From Rhizomys pruinosus (taxonomy: Eukaryota > Chordata > Mammalia > Rodentia > Spalacidae), in the NCBI GenBank assembly GCA_009823505.1, contig VZQC01007129.1, positions 1,292,849 through 1,356,848 of the forward strand: a stretch of DNA of 64,000 nucleotides. Reading direction: 5' to 3'. A program made the position numbers and the translations under genes. Below the pieces are notes generated by a model. It searched no databases. It saw only the letters and a list, made by a program, of their open reading frames with translations, and had not been told where the DNA came from. How positions within the stretch are numbered: position 1 is the stretch's first letter; the number at the start of each line of letters is the position of its first letter. Positions 12,365 through 22,605 of the stretch are shown here, piece after piece.

Positions 12365-12640
12365 ACCGATTATTAAAGCACATGCTCATTGCATAAAGTC
12401 TGGAAAGTCCAGGGACAAATTTCCTCTAGTCTGACCACCCATGAGCAGACACTGTTAACCTTCTATACACTGTTTTCTTCCTGTCTTTTTTTTTAAACTC
12501 TCGCCAAAAATCTGGGGCCGTGTCACATTTATGCAATGCTGAAAGCTCTCCGTGTTCAGTAATGACATGGCTCCCCTATTGCCGGACATTTAGGCACCCT
12601 CTGGTTTTTGGTGACTAGCTTGTGAGTTGAAAAAATCTTT
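12365..12640 (-). mobile_element. Ancient interspersed repeat, probably L1M-type antisense
   Basis: The block order (GCATAAAGTCTGGAAAGTCC, GCAGACACTGTTAACCTTC, TTTCTTCCTGTCTTTTTTTT, ATTGCCGGACATTTAGGCA) matches a common old repeat containing GTTAACATTTTGG and TTGTTGGACATTTAGGTTG. The family is not certain. Confidence 0.4.
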
Positions 12641-13924
12641 GTTTTCGCCCCATCTTTTTACATACTCTTTTTAAAAAAAGCTTTTTTGGCAAAGAAACCT
12701 TTCTGGTCTGCTGAGATATCCTTACTCCCATCATCGGGGATTTCTTTCCCAAGGATGAGCTAAATTCCTGAGATTGAAATTTAATCCTGCTTTTCCTTCT
12801 TTGGGGCGCACAGCTGGTTTGCTTTCTCCAGGGACACGGCATCTGGGAGAGCCTCCAGATTTTCCAGAGACAGTGATCTAAAAGTCCTGTTTGCCAGATT
12901 GAATCTGTCACCAGCTTCCTGTCCGGTCCCTCCATTTCTGAAGTAGTCTTATCTCATTCTCAGTTTGCTAATACAGATCAAAGCGAGCAGGCGAGCTTAG
13001 GTGGTCACCAGCCTAGGAAAGAGGGAAAGAGCCTACTGGGACCAGGATAACACGTCAGGGCTAAGTTAACAGAGTGGAAGTTAGTGGGGACAAGATGCTA
13101 CAGGAAGGATAGAGGCTGGCTGGTGTCAGCTTCCTGAGTGATGCTTCCTTCCTTTCTGACCATTAAAGGAACCCAACTCCCACTGACAGCCAGGGGAAAC
13201 CAACAGTGAGTGTGTGACTGCTCCCATTACACACGGAAGAGGGAGGGAACCATGGCTGATCAATGTGGCTGCCGGGATGGTTCGGCTATGCATTTCACAG
13301 TCACGCTTGTGGGCAGGGCCAGCATGGTACCAGCAGCATCACCCTGCAGTCAGACAGACCCGAGGCTCAGTCCTGCAGCAGAGACTACTCGCTGTGGAGA
13401 GCCTCGGTTTCCCTATCAGTAAGCTGGGGGTTAACTGCACGGGTTCCCTGAGACTGTTATGGTGACTGTAGCCAATATAGTCACTTAATATAGTCACTAT
13501 AGCCAATAGTACACTTAATGCACCTTGTGTCAGGCCTTCCCAGAAATGCTATTTTCTTACTGCTTCTCTTTATATCCAGCTCCTAGATGTCAACAAATGT
13601 AATTTATTCAAATGTCTTTGATAACCTTCAGGGAGAGCAAACATGTTCATAGACAGAAATTCATGAACTTTCTCATATAAAGGCTTGACCAAAATTGTCA
13701 CTGAGCAATGTCACTTCCTAGAGAAATGTCCTGCCATGAGTTTGAGGTGAGGGGTGGAACTCCAGGGATCCCGGACCCTGCTCCATGCTTACTTAGTTCT
13801 ACTGGGTGACCATGTCTGATAAAGGAGATGGAGAGGACTTGCACATACAAATGACCTTCCCAGATAACCAGTGTCACTTAAGTTAGGATAAAACAGCTAC
13901 CAATGGATGGGGACACCGCAGCTC
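12641..13924. other. No gene or clear repeat recognised
   Basis: Unique-looking. The 106-codon minus-strand frame at 12615-12935 is Lys/Arg-rich, has no domain that I recognise, and overlaps the ancient repeat above; I do not accept it as a gene. A short internal repeat, TATAGTCACT, recurs near 13476-13500. Confidence 0.4.
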
Positions 13925-14045
13925 ACAGGTGCTTTGCTGCCCACACTACAATAGTGAGGACTGCACAGAGAAGGAAACTGGGATTTCCAGGGTCAAGGTC
14001 ACTGGATTGCTCAAGAGGCCAAAGTGGGATACAGAGTGTAGGCCA
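13925..14045 (+). repeat. Possible MIR remnant
   Basis: GAGAAGGAAACTGGGATTTC followed by CAAGGTCACTGGATTGCTCA recalls the MIR core and tail. Confidence 0.45.
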
Positions 14046-14119
14046 CTTGCCTCTTCCCGTAGAGTGAGGGGCCACCAGATGCCCAGAGGAGGAATCCACC
14101 CCCAGCCGGGGCATGCATC

Positions 14120-14176
<57 letters not shown>
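14120..14176. repeat. (CA)n microsatellite
   Basis: About 28 uninterrupted CA units, 250 bases from the CpG-rich island. Confidence 0.98.
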
Positions 14177-14181
<5 letters not shown>

Positions 14182-14564
14182 CCACTGCCCAGACCTAGGG
14201 ACAAAGCAAGGCTTTAGGTGCAAACTCCCCCAATCTACCACTAGTGGGCAGAGAGGGCAGAAAGCCGACCCCACATCCCTTATATTGGTTGAAAAGATCT
14301 GCAAGCCTTGCTCATAACGCCCCTTTCAGGTATGACCCCTGAGGGTCACCAGGGAAGAAACCTAGGCAGAAGCAGGAGCTCAAGGTCAGACACAGCTAGT
14401 CTGCAGTGCAGCCTGAGGTCTAACTAGGGATTGGGGTCGCGACACACGTTGGAAATCCCAGATCCCGCACCCTATGCAGCCCGCCCAGAGCCCTTCGCCC
14501 CCCCCACCCGCGCCCCAATCCAGAGGCGAGGTTCCCCGGGGGTACGGCGGCCACCTTACCTTAC

Positions 14565-14695
14565 CTGGTGCTGCTGCTGCTGCTGCTGCTGACTCTCGGA
14601 CGCGCCAAGGTCCGACTCAGTCGCTTCAGTCGGAGCCGCACACGCCCGGCAGGGATGGCCAGGGATGGAGCTGGCAGCAAGCGCCGCGCATCCAC
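14565..14695 (-). other. Candidate non-coding first exon (5-prime end uncertain)
   Basis: On the minus strand, a GC-rich stretch just downstream of the GC box reads through seven CAG triplets (CTG at 14571-14591 on plus) and then CACCAG|GTAAGGTAAGG. This gives a consensus splice donor with the exon ending at 14565. A second overlapping donor (AAG|GTAAGG) ends the exon at 14560. The short ATG-initiated frame in the exon, opening MRGACCQL, stops before the donor, so the exon is probably 5-prime untranslated. The transcription start near 14690 is inferred only from the GC box position. No acceptor exon could be identified with confidence between here and position 1. Confidence 0.5.
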
Positions 14696-14754
14696 TTCCT
14701 CGTCCCCGCCCCCAGCTCGCTCCTCCTTGATTTGGAAGCTGCTCCTTCCCTTAG

Positions 14755-14758
<4 letters not shown>

Positions 14759-14805
<47 letters not shown>

Positions 14806-14830
14806 TCCCTCCCTCCCTCCCTCCCTCCTC
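14759..14830. repeat. (CT)n-(CCCT)n tract in the CpG island
   Basis: About 21 CT units run into CCCT units. The tract is a pure polypyrimidine strand (mirror-type), able in principle to form H-DNA, and lies 50-120 bases upstream of the candidate minus-strand exon. Confidence 0.97.
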
Positions 14831-14960
14831 TTGTCCTCCCTTCCCTTCGTGCTCTCTCTCCTTCCCCCACTGACCCCCCACACATCGGGCAGCCGGGCCG
14901 AGACCCTGCCCACCTGTGCACACTGCATCAGGGAGGACAGACAGTTCAGCTGTTGTTTCC

Positions 14961-15990
14961 GTGGCCTCCGTGGCCTCCGACTTAAGCTCTGGCATTAGGC
15001 CAGAAATCAAGTGCCAGGACCCAATCCCTGGAAGCAGGCAAGGAGGGAGGGAAGAACTAGTTTTGAGGAAAAAGCTTAGAAAATCCTGGGATCTGGAAAG
15101 ACAGGTCTGAACATAAAGGATTGGTGGGAACCCCCCCCCCCCACGGGTTTCAGGGGGAAAGAAAGAAGAGGGAGATAGATGGACCCCTGGAAAAGGACTT
15201 TTTGGCTAGGAAAAATCAGGCCCATCTCCCAGGTGAGAAAGGCGAGGGCTGGCCTGCTGGAGGTGGAGCTTAAAGTGGTGTGAGTCAGGCTTATGCCTGA
15301 AATTCACCACCTGAACCTCCTACCCCTGTTCTTTGCCAAGCTTCCGTGGAAACCGGCTGCACCCATCAGATTCCCCAAGCACCTGGAGCCGCGCATGGAG
15401 CGCTGCCTCCTGCTGCTGGTCCTGCACCCTGTGGCCCAGCACCCTGGCCATCCCACCTGCCCTGCAGACCCTCTTCCCTGAGGTCCCTGTGGTCGGCATG
15501 GGGCAAGTGTCTTCATTTGTGAGCCTGTTTCTTCCTCAGTGACCCTAGGAGACCATTCTCACCCCATTGGACCATGGGCAGCTAAGGATATAGCCTGGGT
15601 GGGGCCGTGTGAGGGCTGTGGGGTCTGCTTCACATGCCCTGGGCTCACCAGGGCTATATTTGGAAGGCCCACCAGGCCAAGGCAGTCTGTTCTCCAGGCT
15701 GCTCTTCTGAACTCCCTTCTTGTTTGCCTGCAATTTATGGGTCAGCCCAGCTACAAAAGTGCAGGCTGGATCCTATGTCTGCTCCCTAGCTTCCAGCACT
15801 CGCACTTCCTGTTGTAGTCCAAATCAGACCTAAGCTCCTGCTCATTACCTAAAGGTCCCCTGTGATTGGCACACTCATTTCTCTCCACGAATGTGGTCAC
15901 TGTTCACGCACACTTAAGTGCCTTCTCCAGGAAAGGCGATGATGCGTCTGTGACTTGTTTGGTGAAAATGGTGTGGGCTTCAGCAAGAAG
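14961..15990. other. No gene or clear repeat recognised
   Basis: Sequence beyond the island. It includes a run of 12 C at 15131-15142. The plus-strand frames at 15293-15542 have no recognisable domain or supporting splice sites. Confidence 0.4.
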
Positions 15991-16140
15991 CTGTCTCTTC
16001 CCCTGTCTGCCATATTACCGGTGCTGTCTCTTCCCCTGTCTGCCATATTACCGGTGCTGTCTCTTCCCCTGTCTCTCTTCCCCTGTCTGCCATATTACCG
16101 GTGCTGTCTCTTTCCCTGTCTGCCATATTACTGGTGCTGT
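15991..16140. repeat. 33-bp tandem repeat, about 4-5 copies
   Basis: The unit CTGTCTCTTCCCCTGTCTGC + CATATTACCGGTG begins at 15991, 16024 and 16057, with one partial unit and two further copies. The 33-bp period keeps the frame open, which explains the repetitive peptide seen there. Confidence 0.92.
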
Positions 16141-16894
16141 TCGGATGATGTTCTAGGAGAGGCTGTCCCATCACATGGGTCCCCAGAGAGCGGGCATTGT
16201 CAACAAGAGGTCAATTTGTCAAAGGCCCTTATAATTTTTGGAGACATCTGACCTTGATGGATGGCCATGGTCCCTTCAGTACCTCACTGAACTCAGTCAG
16301 GCGGTTCTGACACTCACTGGCTGGCATGGATGGATGTTCCAAGACGGCCATGACGATTTAGCCCAGGCTCCTATGCAAAGGAAAGAACCCTTCTAACAGG
16401 GGTGGAGAATATACCCTGCTCCATGAATGTGGATCAGACTTCCAGCTTGTTTTGGCCAACAGAAGTTAGTTGTGCTGTGTGGCTTTGAGTTCAGGACCAA
16501 GACGCCTTTCCCTCTGGCAGTGGGGCTGCTGGCCACCATGCTATGCAGATAGATAAATGGTGGGCTAGTTGGAGAGAGATGCTCAGCTGCCAGAAGAGCC
16601 AGGTGAATAAGACACATGAACAAGCTCAGGCTAGACCAGCATAAGACACATGAGCAAGCTCAGGCTAGACCAGCATAAGAATCACCAGTCAACCATCAGG
16701 CAAGAGAGCCCCTTGTTGCAGGCAAGTATGGCATTCTGTGCTTCATTACGTAGCAGGAACAACTGGATGGGCAGCCTCGGGATCTGCTCCTGTCTTTGTG
16801 GGCCTTCCCTTGCTTATGAAATCAGTGTGAGAGTCCACAGCAGAGTTTGTTTCAATGATGCCCAAACTGAGAAAAGAAGAGAAGGAAGAGAAAG
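16141..16894. other. Unclassified stretch with a 34-bp tandem pair
   Basis: A 34-bp unit starting ATAAGACACATGA occurs at 16607 and 16641, with the start of a third at 16675. The 16230-16600 part may be an ancient transposon, but I could not name it. No exon is supported. Confidence 0.5.
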
Positions 16895-17035
16895 TCAGGT
16901 ATAGTGAGCCAGGCCTGTAATCCCAGCACTTGGGAGGGAAAGGCAGGAAGATCCAGAATTCAAGGTCATCCTTGGCTACATAATGAGTTGAGGCCAGCCT
17001 GGACTGTATAAGACCCTGTCTAAAAAAATAAATAT
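16895..17035 (+). repeat. B4/B1-like SINE, sense
   Basis: GCCAGGCCTGTAATCCCAGC, ACTTGGGAGGGAAAGGCAGG, AATTCAAGGTCATCCTTGGC and GACCCTGTCTAAAAAAATAA. The 3-prime half resembles B4 or RSINE rather than the young B1. Confidence 0.75.
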
Positions 17036-17044
17036 ATAGTTTAA

Positions 17045-17480
17045 TTAATGTATCTACTCAACAAATATGTACTGAATGCAACTGTGTATGTGTCAGACAC
17101 TAAGTCTATGTGGGATAGAGCAACAGACAAGATAGAGAAGGATTTGTGGTTCTAAATGGAGATGGAGCCTGTTGGGAGCTTGTCTAAAGGAAATTACTAT
17201 CAAGAATTAAAACAGGGTGATATAACTGAGAGTGGCAGGGGGCAGTACTTCACTTAGCATCTCTAGGGAAGGTTCCCCTGACCTTGTGGGTGAGCATAAG
17301 CAAGGGTTCAACAGCATCTACATGGGAAGAGCAGTAAGTGCCAATGCCTTGGGGTAGGGACAACCTTGGCCTCGATGCTGGAACAGAGAGAGATCAGCAT
17401 GGCTGGGTATATGAGGGACAGAACAATGGTCGGTGACAGGATTAGTGTGGGGTCTTGGAGACCACAGTTTAAGTGAATGG
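17045..17480 (+). repeat. Ancient mammalian interspersed repeat
   Basis: Starts CTACTCAACAAATATGTACT with a diverged GTGTCAGACACTAAG, followed by GGATAGAGCAACAGACAAGA. This is the order of a common old repeat (CAACAAATATTTATTGAG, TGCCAGGCACTG, ACAGCAGTGAACAAAACAGA). The family is uncertain. Confidence 0.4.
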
Positions 17481-17973
17481 ACTTGAACTTCAATGCAGTG
17501 GAGCTACGGGGGGTGGAGGGTGGAGGGTTGCTACAGCCTGCCTGCACCGGCCCTGCCTGCACCAGGAAGCTCCTGCACCAGGAAGCGGGAATGCTGGAAG
17601 CAGTTCAGGATCTGCCACCCAGTGGCTCAAGGTGATGCTTGTGACTTTTGCACCTCCAAAAATCTCTAGCTCAGTTCTAGATGTATTGAAATGCCTTTGG
17701 AAGCTACTGAGCACTTGCACCTTGGGTGTCCCGGAGGCCTGTAACAGCTGCTGCAGCCCTACTCCAGGGCTCTGGAAGCTGACAGATCCAAACTCCCCCT
17801 TGCTCTGAGTATTTAAGTATCTGCTTGCAAAGGGAGCCAGAAGAAGCCTCTCATTCTAAAGAAACTCAAACCACCGTTTGACCAAAATAGAAAGGAAAAA
17901 ATTGCCACCCCTCACCCCCTTTGGAATGAGTAATCTATGCTGAGTCTGACTGCTTGAAGCTGAGAAAAAGAAA

Positions 17974-18009
<36 letters not shown>

Positions 18010-18394
18010 ACCCAAGCCCATCAATTAAAACATTGAATGATATGGTATGGTGATGCCATTTCATGAAGTGGTCTGTGGAAATTCTACTGAACACTTGCTG
18101 GGCTTGTCACTGGTTGTTTCCTGTGATGGCTTGCATGTGTGACAGGGCAACTCAGGCTGTGGTTGGGGTGTGGGCAGGATTTACTGGCCATTGTGTGCTG
18201 GAAATCTTGAGATACAGTTGGGATCTCACAGTTGGACATCCCCAGATGTGTGGGGCCAGTTTTGTCCCTGGATTGCTGCTGTGGGGTACAGAGCTGGCCA
18301 TTTCCCAGCATTCTCCATCTGCACAGTGCTCCATCTGCACAGTGCTCCAGTTTTGGCTCACAAAGCAGGAAGATGCACCATGTGCAGCACCATT
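17481..18394. other. No gene recognised; includes a GAAA microsatellite
   Basis: Unique-looking except for a (GAAA)n tract at about 17964-18010 and an 18-bp tandem pair (CTCCATCTGCACAGTG) near 18313-18348. The overlapping open frames on both strands at 18060-18430 have no domain I recognise. Confidence 0.5.
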
Positions 18395-18480
18395 TGTGCA
18401 TCTTCTTAAATGATTCTCCCATAGCCCTGTGAGCTAAGTCTTGTTATTTCCTCCAAGTGGGAGGAGGAAATGGAGGCTAC
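18395..18480 (+). repeat. Possible MIR remnant
   Basis: AGCCCTGTGAGCTAAGTCTT, GTTATTTCCTCC, then GGAGGAAATGGAGGCTACAG fit the MIR core. Confidence 0.45.
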
Positions 18481-18597
18481 AGAGTAAGAATGGTCTCCCA
18501 CTTCCACAGCTACAGCTACCAGAGTAAGAATGGTCTCCTACTTCCACAGCTACAGCTACCAGAGTAAGAATGGTCTCCTACTTCCACAGCTACAGCT
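18481..18597. repeat. 40-bp tandem repeat, 3 copies
   Basis: A unit beginning AGAGTAAGAATGGTCTCC occurs at 18481, 18521 and 18561. Copies two and three are near identical and differ from copy one by a C/T change. The array starts directly at the MIR-like end, so the seed was probably MIR tail sequence. Confidence 0.95.
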
Positions 18598-18737
18598 TGG
18601 GATCCACCCAACTACACTCCTGCTTTTAAGCCCCATGGTGTTTTAACCCACTGTCTCTGTGAATAGACTGTTCTGTAAAAACTCAGGTTAAGGAGTGATT
18701 CTGGCTGAAGTGGAGAGAAAGCCAGGAGGTAACTTTT

Positions 18738-18893
18738 TTTTTTTTTTTTTTCTTTTCGAGACAGGGTCTCCCTGTAGCCCCCAGCTGTCCTGGAACTCAC
18801 TCTGTGGACCAGGCTGGCCTTGAACTCACAAAGATCCGCCTGATTCTGCCTCCTAAGTGCTAGGATTAAAGGCGTGTGCCACCACGCCTGGCT
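18738..18893 (-). repeat. B1 SINE
   Basis: Antisense B1 with a T-run, TTTTCGAGACAGGGTCTCCC, GTAGCCCCCAGCTGTCCTGG, CCAGGCTGGCCTTGAACTCA and CCACCACGCCTGGC. It is flanked by AGGAGGTAACTTTT (18724-18737) and AGGAGGTGACTTTT (18894-18907), a target duplication with one mismatch. Confidence 0.95.
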
Positions 18894-19227
18894 AGGAGGT
18901 GACTTTTTATAGCAGGTCTGGAATCATGAACAGGACTGCTCGTGGGATGGGTGGAGAGAGATTTGAAGCAGAGACAAGGCAAAGAAGATGATATGATTTG
19001 AATGTGGCTTGTCTCCCAAGAGTTGGTGGCGATGTGAGAGGGGGCCATAGTGGGGGGTTCTTACGCCAGCTGGGAGCTGCCCTCAGAAGAGATTGTAGGG
19101 CCTCACCCTGGCCTCCCATTGTTGATATAGTCTGGCTCTTGCATGTGCTCCTGCCCAGTCTGCCTTGAGGTCCTCAAGAAGGCCAAGCACATGCAGAGCT
19201 GTGAACTAAGTACCTTATTCTCTTTAA

Positions 19228-19295
19228 TAGCCTCACAGTAGAGCATGTGAGTAAGAGTGCACAAGGTTCTGAGTTCAATCCCTAGCAAGTGTGGA
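19228..19295 (+). repeat. ID/B4-like SINE fragment
   Basis: CACAGTAGAGCATGTGAGTA, GTGCACAAGGTTCTGAGTTC and AATCCCTAGCA resemble the tRNA-like ID core. Confidence 0.6.
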
Positions 19296-19324
19296 TGTGT
19301 GTAATGCACATATACACACGTTGA

Positions 19325-19447
19325 AGAAGAAGGAAAGGAGAGAGGAAGGAAGGGAGGGAGGAAAGAAGGAAGGAAGAAATGGAAGGAGGGAGCAAGGGAT
19401 GGAGGGAGGAAGAAAGGAAGGGAGGGGGAAGGAAATGGAGGGAGGAG
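19325..19447. repeat. Purine-rich (GGAA/GGGA)n tract
   Basis: About 120 bases of almost pure purine with AAGG, GGAG and AGGA words. The Arg/Glu-rich or Ser/Phe-rich open frames here come from this tract. Confidence 0.93.
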
Positions 19448-19679
19448 TTTAGTGAGCTTCTCAGAGTACTGGAGTCTGGGACACTGGGAGACGCAGCACA
19501 CGGAGCATGGGAGTCGCTCAGACGCCTCCAGCTACTACCTCCCAAGAGTTGTCTTTCTGTGTCTTTTTAGAAGCACACCATTTAGGCCCCCCATTCTGTA
19601 GCACATTGTAGAGAGAGGGACTTAATAGCTATCTACTGAAAGAATGTGAGCTCCCGTTGTTTTCTTTATTATCTAAATG

Positions 19680-19903
19680 CTTTTTATTTATTTATCTTTA
19701 TTTTATGCGTATGAATGCTTTGTGTGTATGTATGTAAGTATACCATGTATGTTCAATGCCCCTGGAGGCCAGAAAAGGACATTGGATCTCTTGGGCCTGG
19801 AGTTATAGATGGTTTTGGCCACCATGTGGGTGCTGGGAGCTGAACTGGGTCCTCTGCAAGAGCAGCCGGGCCTCTCAGCGGCTGAGCCACCGTCTTTCTA
19901 GCC
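19680..19903 (-). repeat. B3/B2 SINE
   Basis: Antisense B3: TTTATTTATTTATCTTTA tail, GAGGCCAGAAAAGGACATTG, GGCCACCATGTGGGTGCTGG, TCCTCTGCAAGAGCAGCCGG and TCTTTCTAGCCCC. No 17-bp duplication. Confidence 0.92.
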
Positions 19904-20957
19904 CCATCTCTTCGTTCTCTTTCTTGGATATTTTCTTGGCTACTTTTGAACATTTTTTTCCACTTAAATCAATTTTAATTAATTTGTTAGCATCTTCTTC
20001 CAAGTACTAATGGGATTTTTTAAATCGGCATTACAAATTAAAGGGAAATTTGTGGAGAATTGGTCCCAGAGAACACAATCATTTGTCCCTCCCTTCTTTC
20101 GTGAGCTTTGGGAAGCTTCGCCATGTCCTGGGTCACTGCTGTTTGCTGTTTCTCTTGCCCTTTAGAAACACATTTCATTTCTGTTACAAGGACTAAGTGC
20201 TTAGGATCTCCCATTGGACTCTCTCTTGCTGGCATTGAATCTAAAAGCATTGGCTTTGGAATCCAGCAGATGCCAGTGAATATGAATCCACTTAATAAAG
20301 GTGTGACCCTGAGAAACTGCCCTGTCACTGAGTCTCAGTCTTGGTCTGCCCGTGTGCTTCATAGCTTTCCTGTAGTTCTGTGACATCACAGATAGAGCTT
20401 TTATGATGCAGCCTGATATGTTGAAATCCTGTAGCAATATGTGCATTAAGATTACTTAGTAGTATTACTGACATAAGTACTTTATAACTCCAAGCAGTGA
20501 CCTAGCATGCTGGGTGTTTTACTATCACTATGTACAAAGATATTCCTGACCTTCCGCCTCTACCTCCACTCTTTGGTGGCTAAGGGACTAGTGTCTGCTA
20601 AGCACTGTGTCCCCAGTCTAATGGCCTCTGAGATTCTTGAATGTGATGTTAATATTGAGGGCAGAGATGGAACAGGGTGAAATTGCTCTGTCTAAGACCA
20701 AGAGGCTGCAGGATAGGAGCAGGGCATCTTGGGAGGAATGAAAAGGGGTAACAGGAGGAAGGGTTCTTGGAAAGAGAGAGGAGAAAGACAGTGATGTGGA
20801 AGAAGAGAGGTGCCAAATCTGATGAATGTGTGAGAAAGAAATCCATACCCCTTTCCTCCTGTCCCACCCCTTCTCTTTCTCCTGGCAGCAGGGAGACTCT
20901 GAGCACCTCTATGCCCCTGAACCCCTAGACATCTCTCCAGGGAAACTTGGATCTTCT
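19904..20957. other. No gene or clear repeat recognised
   Basis: Unique-looking sequence. Short frames only. Confidence 0.4.
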
Positions 20958-21192
20958 TTTTTCATTTAAAATTTTTTATTTTTTATTTTTTATGTGTATG
21001 AGTGTATTGTCTGCATGTAGGTTTGTGCACCCACGTTGTGCAATGCTGAGGAGGTCAGAAGAGGGCTTCGGATTCTCCCAGAACTGGAGTTAAGGATGGT
21101 TTTTAGCCACAATGTGGGTACTGGGAATTGAACCCAGGTCCTCTGCAAGAGCATTCATCACTCTTAACCACTGAGCCCTCTCTCCAGCCCCA
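20958..21192 (-). repeat. B2 SINE without internal duplication
   Basis: Antisense B2 with an AT-rich tail, GTGTATTGTCTGCATGTAGG, GGAGGTCAGAAGAGGGCTTC and CTCTGCAAGAGCATTCATCA, closing CTCTCTCCAGCCCC. It is flanked by GAAACTTGGATCTTCT (about 20942) and GAAACTTGGATTTTCT (21193-21208). Confidence 0.95.
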
Positions 21193-22029
21193 GAAACTTG
21201 GATTTTCTAAGCAGCATCTGTACCTCCATCCAACTGTAGATGCCACAGGTCCCTTGCAGGATCCTAGGTTTCCATGTTTCTAAGGGGAAAGGATGTCTCT
21301 GCCTCCCATTCCCAGGGCAGGCATGCAGCAAAAGGGCAAAGGTCAGGCCTGGGCCCAGAGTCCCTACCTCAGAGGAATTTAGACAGTATGAGGAAAGGGA
21401 GGCCTTAGTCCTGCCATTGCTCTGAACCAGGGTCAGCTTCTGATCCTGCACACTTAGTACTTGCTACCACTGGGTTTTCATGAAAGTATTGTCTTTCCAT
21501 GGCCCCTAAGTGACATTAGGAAATTCTCCCCATAAGAAAGAGATGGTATACTCCAGTCAGCTGGCTTGAAGAATGCAGGAGAGGACCTGTTCACAAAGGA
21601 CCACTGGGCTCATGCTGGTGGGTGTCATGAAGCTGTAACCTTAGCCTCAGTCCCCCAGGGGTGACAGGGATGTGAGGGGAGAGGACCAGGAGGAGGGGAC
21701 AGAGTAGGTTCCAGGCACAGCGAGGTGGGTTAGCACACCTGGAAGCAGCTGCCGTCTTCTGTATAGGGAAGTAGCCATCTCCAGTAACCCCAGAGTGGAA
21801 AGGGGAGCTTGGAGAACATCGACTTCGCTCTCCCCTGGCCCTGGCAGAGCTCCCTGATGGCGGAGTAAAATGGAGAGGCAGGGAGCAAAGACTTTTCAAT
21901 ATAGCAGCCATTGGGTGGAGAAAGGATCTGGAGAGACAGATGAGGTCATTGGTCACCACAGAGAAGCACACTCCAGTGTCTTGGAGAGTAACAGTAGCAC
22001 GTAGCCCCGATGGTGAGCCTGGCCGTGTT
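21193..22029. other. No gene or clear repeat recognised
   Basis: Unique-looking. The 148-codon minus-strand frame (21591-22037) has no domain I recognise and no splice context that supports it. Confidence 0.4.
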
Positions 22030-22170
22030 GGAAGCACTTTGTATTTCCTTATTCGGTCCTCACCACAATTCTCTAAGGTAGATGCTGTTTGCTCATGGGG
22101 GAGAATGAGGCCCAGTGAGGTCGGGCACCTGCTTCAGGGTGCCTCTCAGGAACTGCACTGCTGAGACCTA
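22030..22170 (+). repeat. MIR SINE
   Basis: CACTTTGTATTTCCTTATTC, CCTCACCACAATTCTCTAAG, GGTAGATGCTGTTTGCTC, AGAATGAGGCCCAGTGAGGT in correct MIR order. Confidence 0.75.
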
Positions 22171-22424
22171 GCCAGGCCGCCTTGCTCAAAGTTGCAGGCA
22201 GAGACACTGCCCTGTGGAGTGTGTAAAGGTTGGAGTGATCAGGCATTGTTACCATGGCCCCTAATCCAGACAGGAAAAGCCTAAGGACTTTTTTTTCCAG
22301 AAGGGACAGTCAGGAGCAAAGTCAAAGGACCTTCCAGGTGGCCTGTGTCAGCTAGCAGCCAGAGGTCCACTGTGAGTATTGCAGCCACCCTACCAAACCA
22401 GTTACTGTCTCAGAGAGGGAGGCA

Positions 22425-22605
22425 GGCAGTGGGCCCTGTGGGCATGAGCCCCAGTTCCACTGCTTTCCAGTGAGGGACCACCCACGGTTACCTCATTCTT
22501 CTCACTCGCAAATGGGGTCATGTGTTCCATTCTCACAGGGTTATTGCAAGGCTTGAAAGGGCACATGTGAGTGTGAGCAGCACATGTGAGTGTGAGCACG
22601 CACTG
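22425..22605 (-). repeat. MIR SINE
   Basis: Antisense MIR: CCAGTTCCACTGCTTTCCAG, ACCTCATTCTTCTCACTCGC, AAATGGGGTCATGTG and ACAGGGTTATTGCAAGGC. It ends in a 20-bp tandem pair of CACATGTGAGTGTGAGC. Confidence 0.7.

Larger units (their letters stand above)
14430..14960. promoter_or_regulatory. CpG-rich island, likely promoter
   Basis: This is the only CpG-dense region in the window. It contains GTCGCGACACACG (about 14436), GGGGTACGGCGG, CTCGGACGCGCC, AAGCGCCGCGCATCC, TAGCGCGC and CAGCCGGGCCGAGAC. A CCCCGCCCCC GC box lies at 14704-14713, and ETS-like CTTCCTC motifs are nearby. A CT/CCCT tract divides the island. CpG islands of this type mark vertebrate promoters. The splice-donor pair at 14559-14565 on the minus strand suggests transcription towards lower coordinates. 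The gene cannot be named from this sequence. Confidence 0.7.

Noticed and set aside
12615..12935. 106-codon basic minus-strand frame
   Set aside because: Partly overlaps an ancient repeat, has no recognisable domain and no supporting exon structure.
14474..15010. Frames of 101-174 codons across the CpG island, including Ser- and Arg/Glu-runs
   Set aside because: Their length comes from the CT/CCCT and CTG tracts; the exon evidence here fits an untranslated first exon better.
15293..15481. 62-codon plus-strand frame with a Leu-rich stretch (MERCLLLLVL) like a signal peptide
   Set aside because: Short, no family resemblance, no splice signals, and outside the island core.
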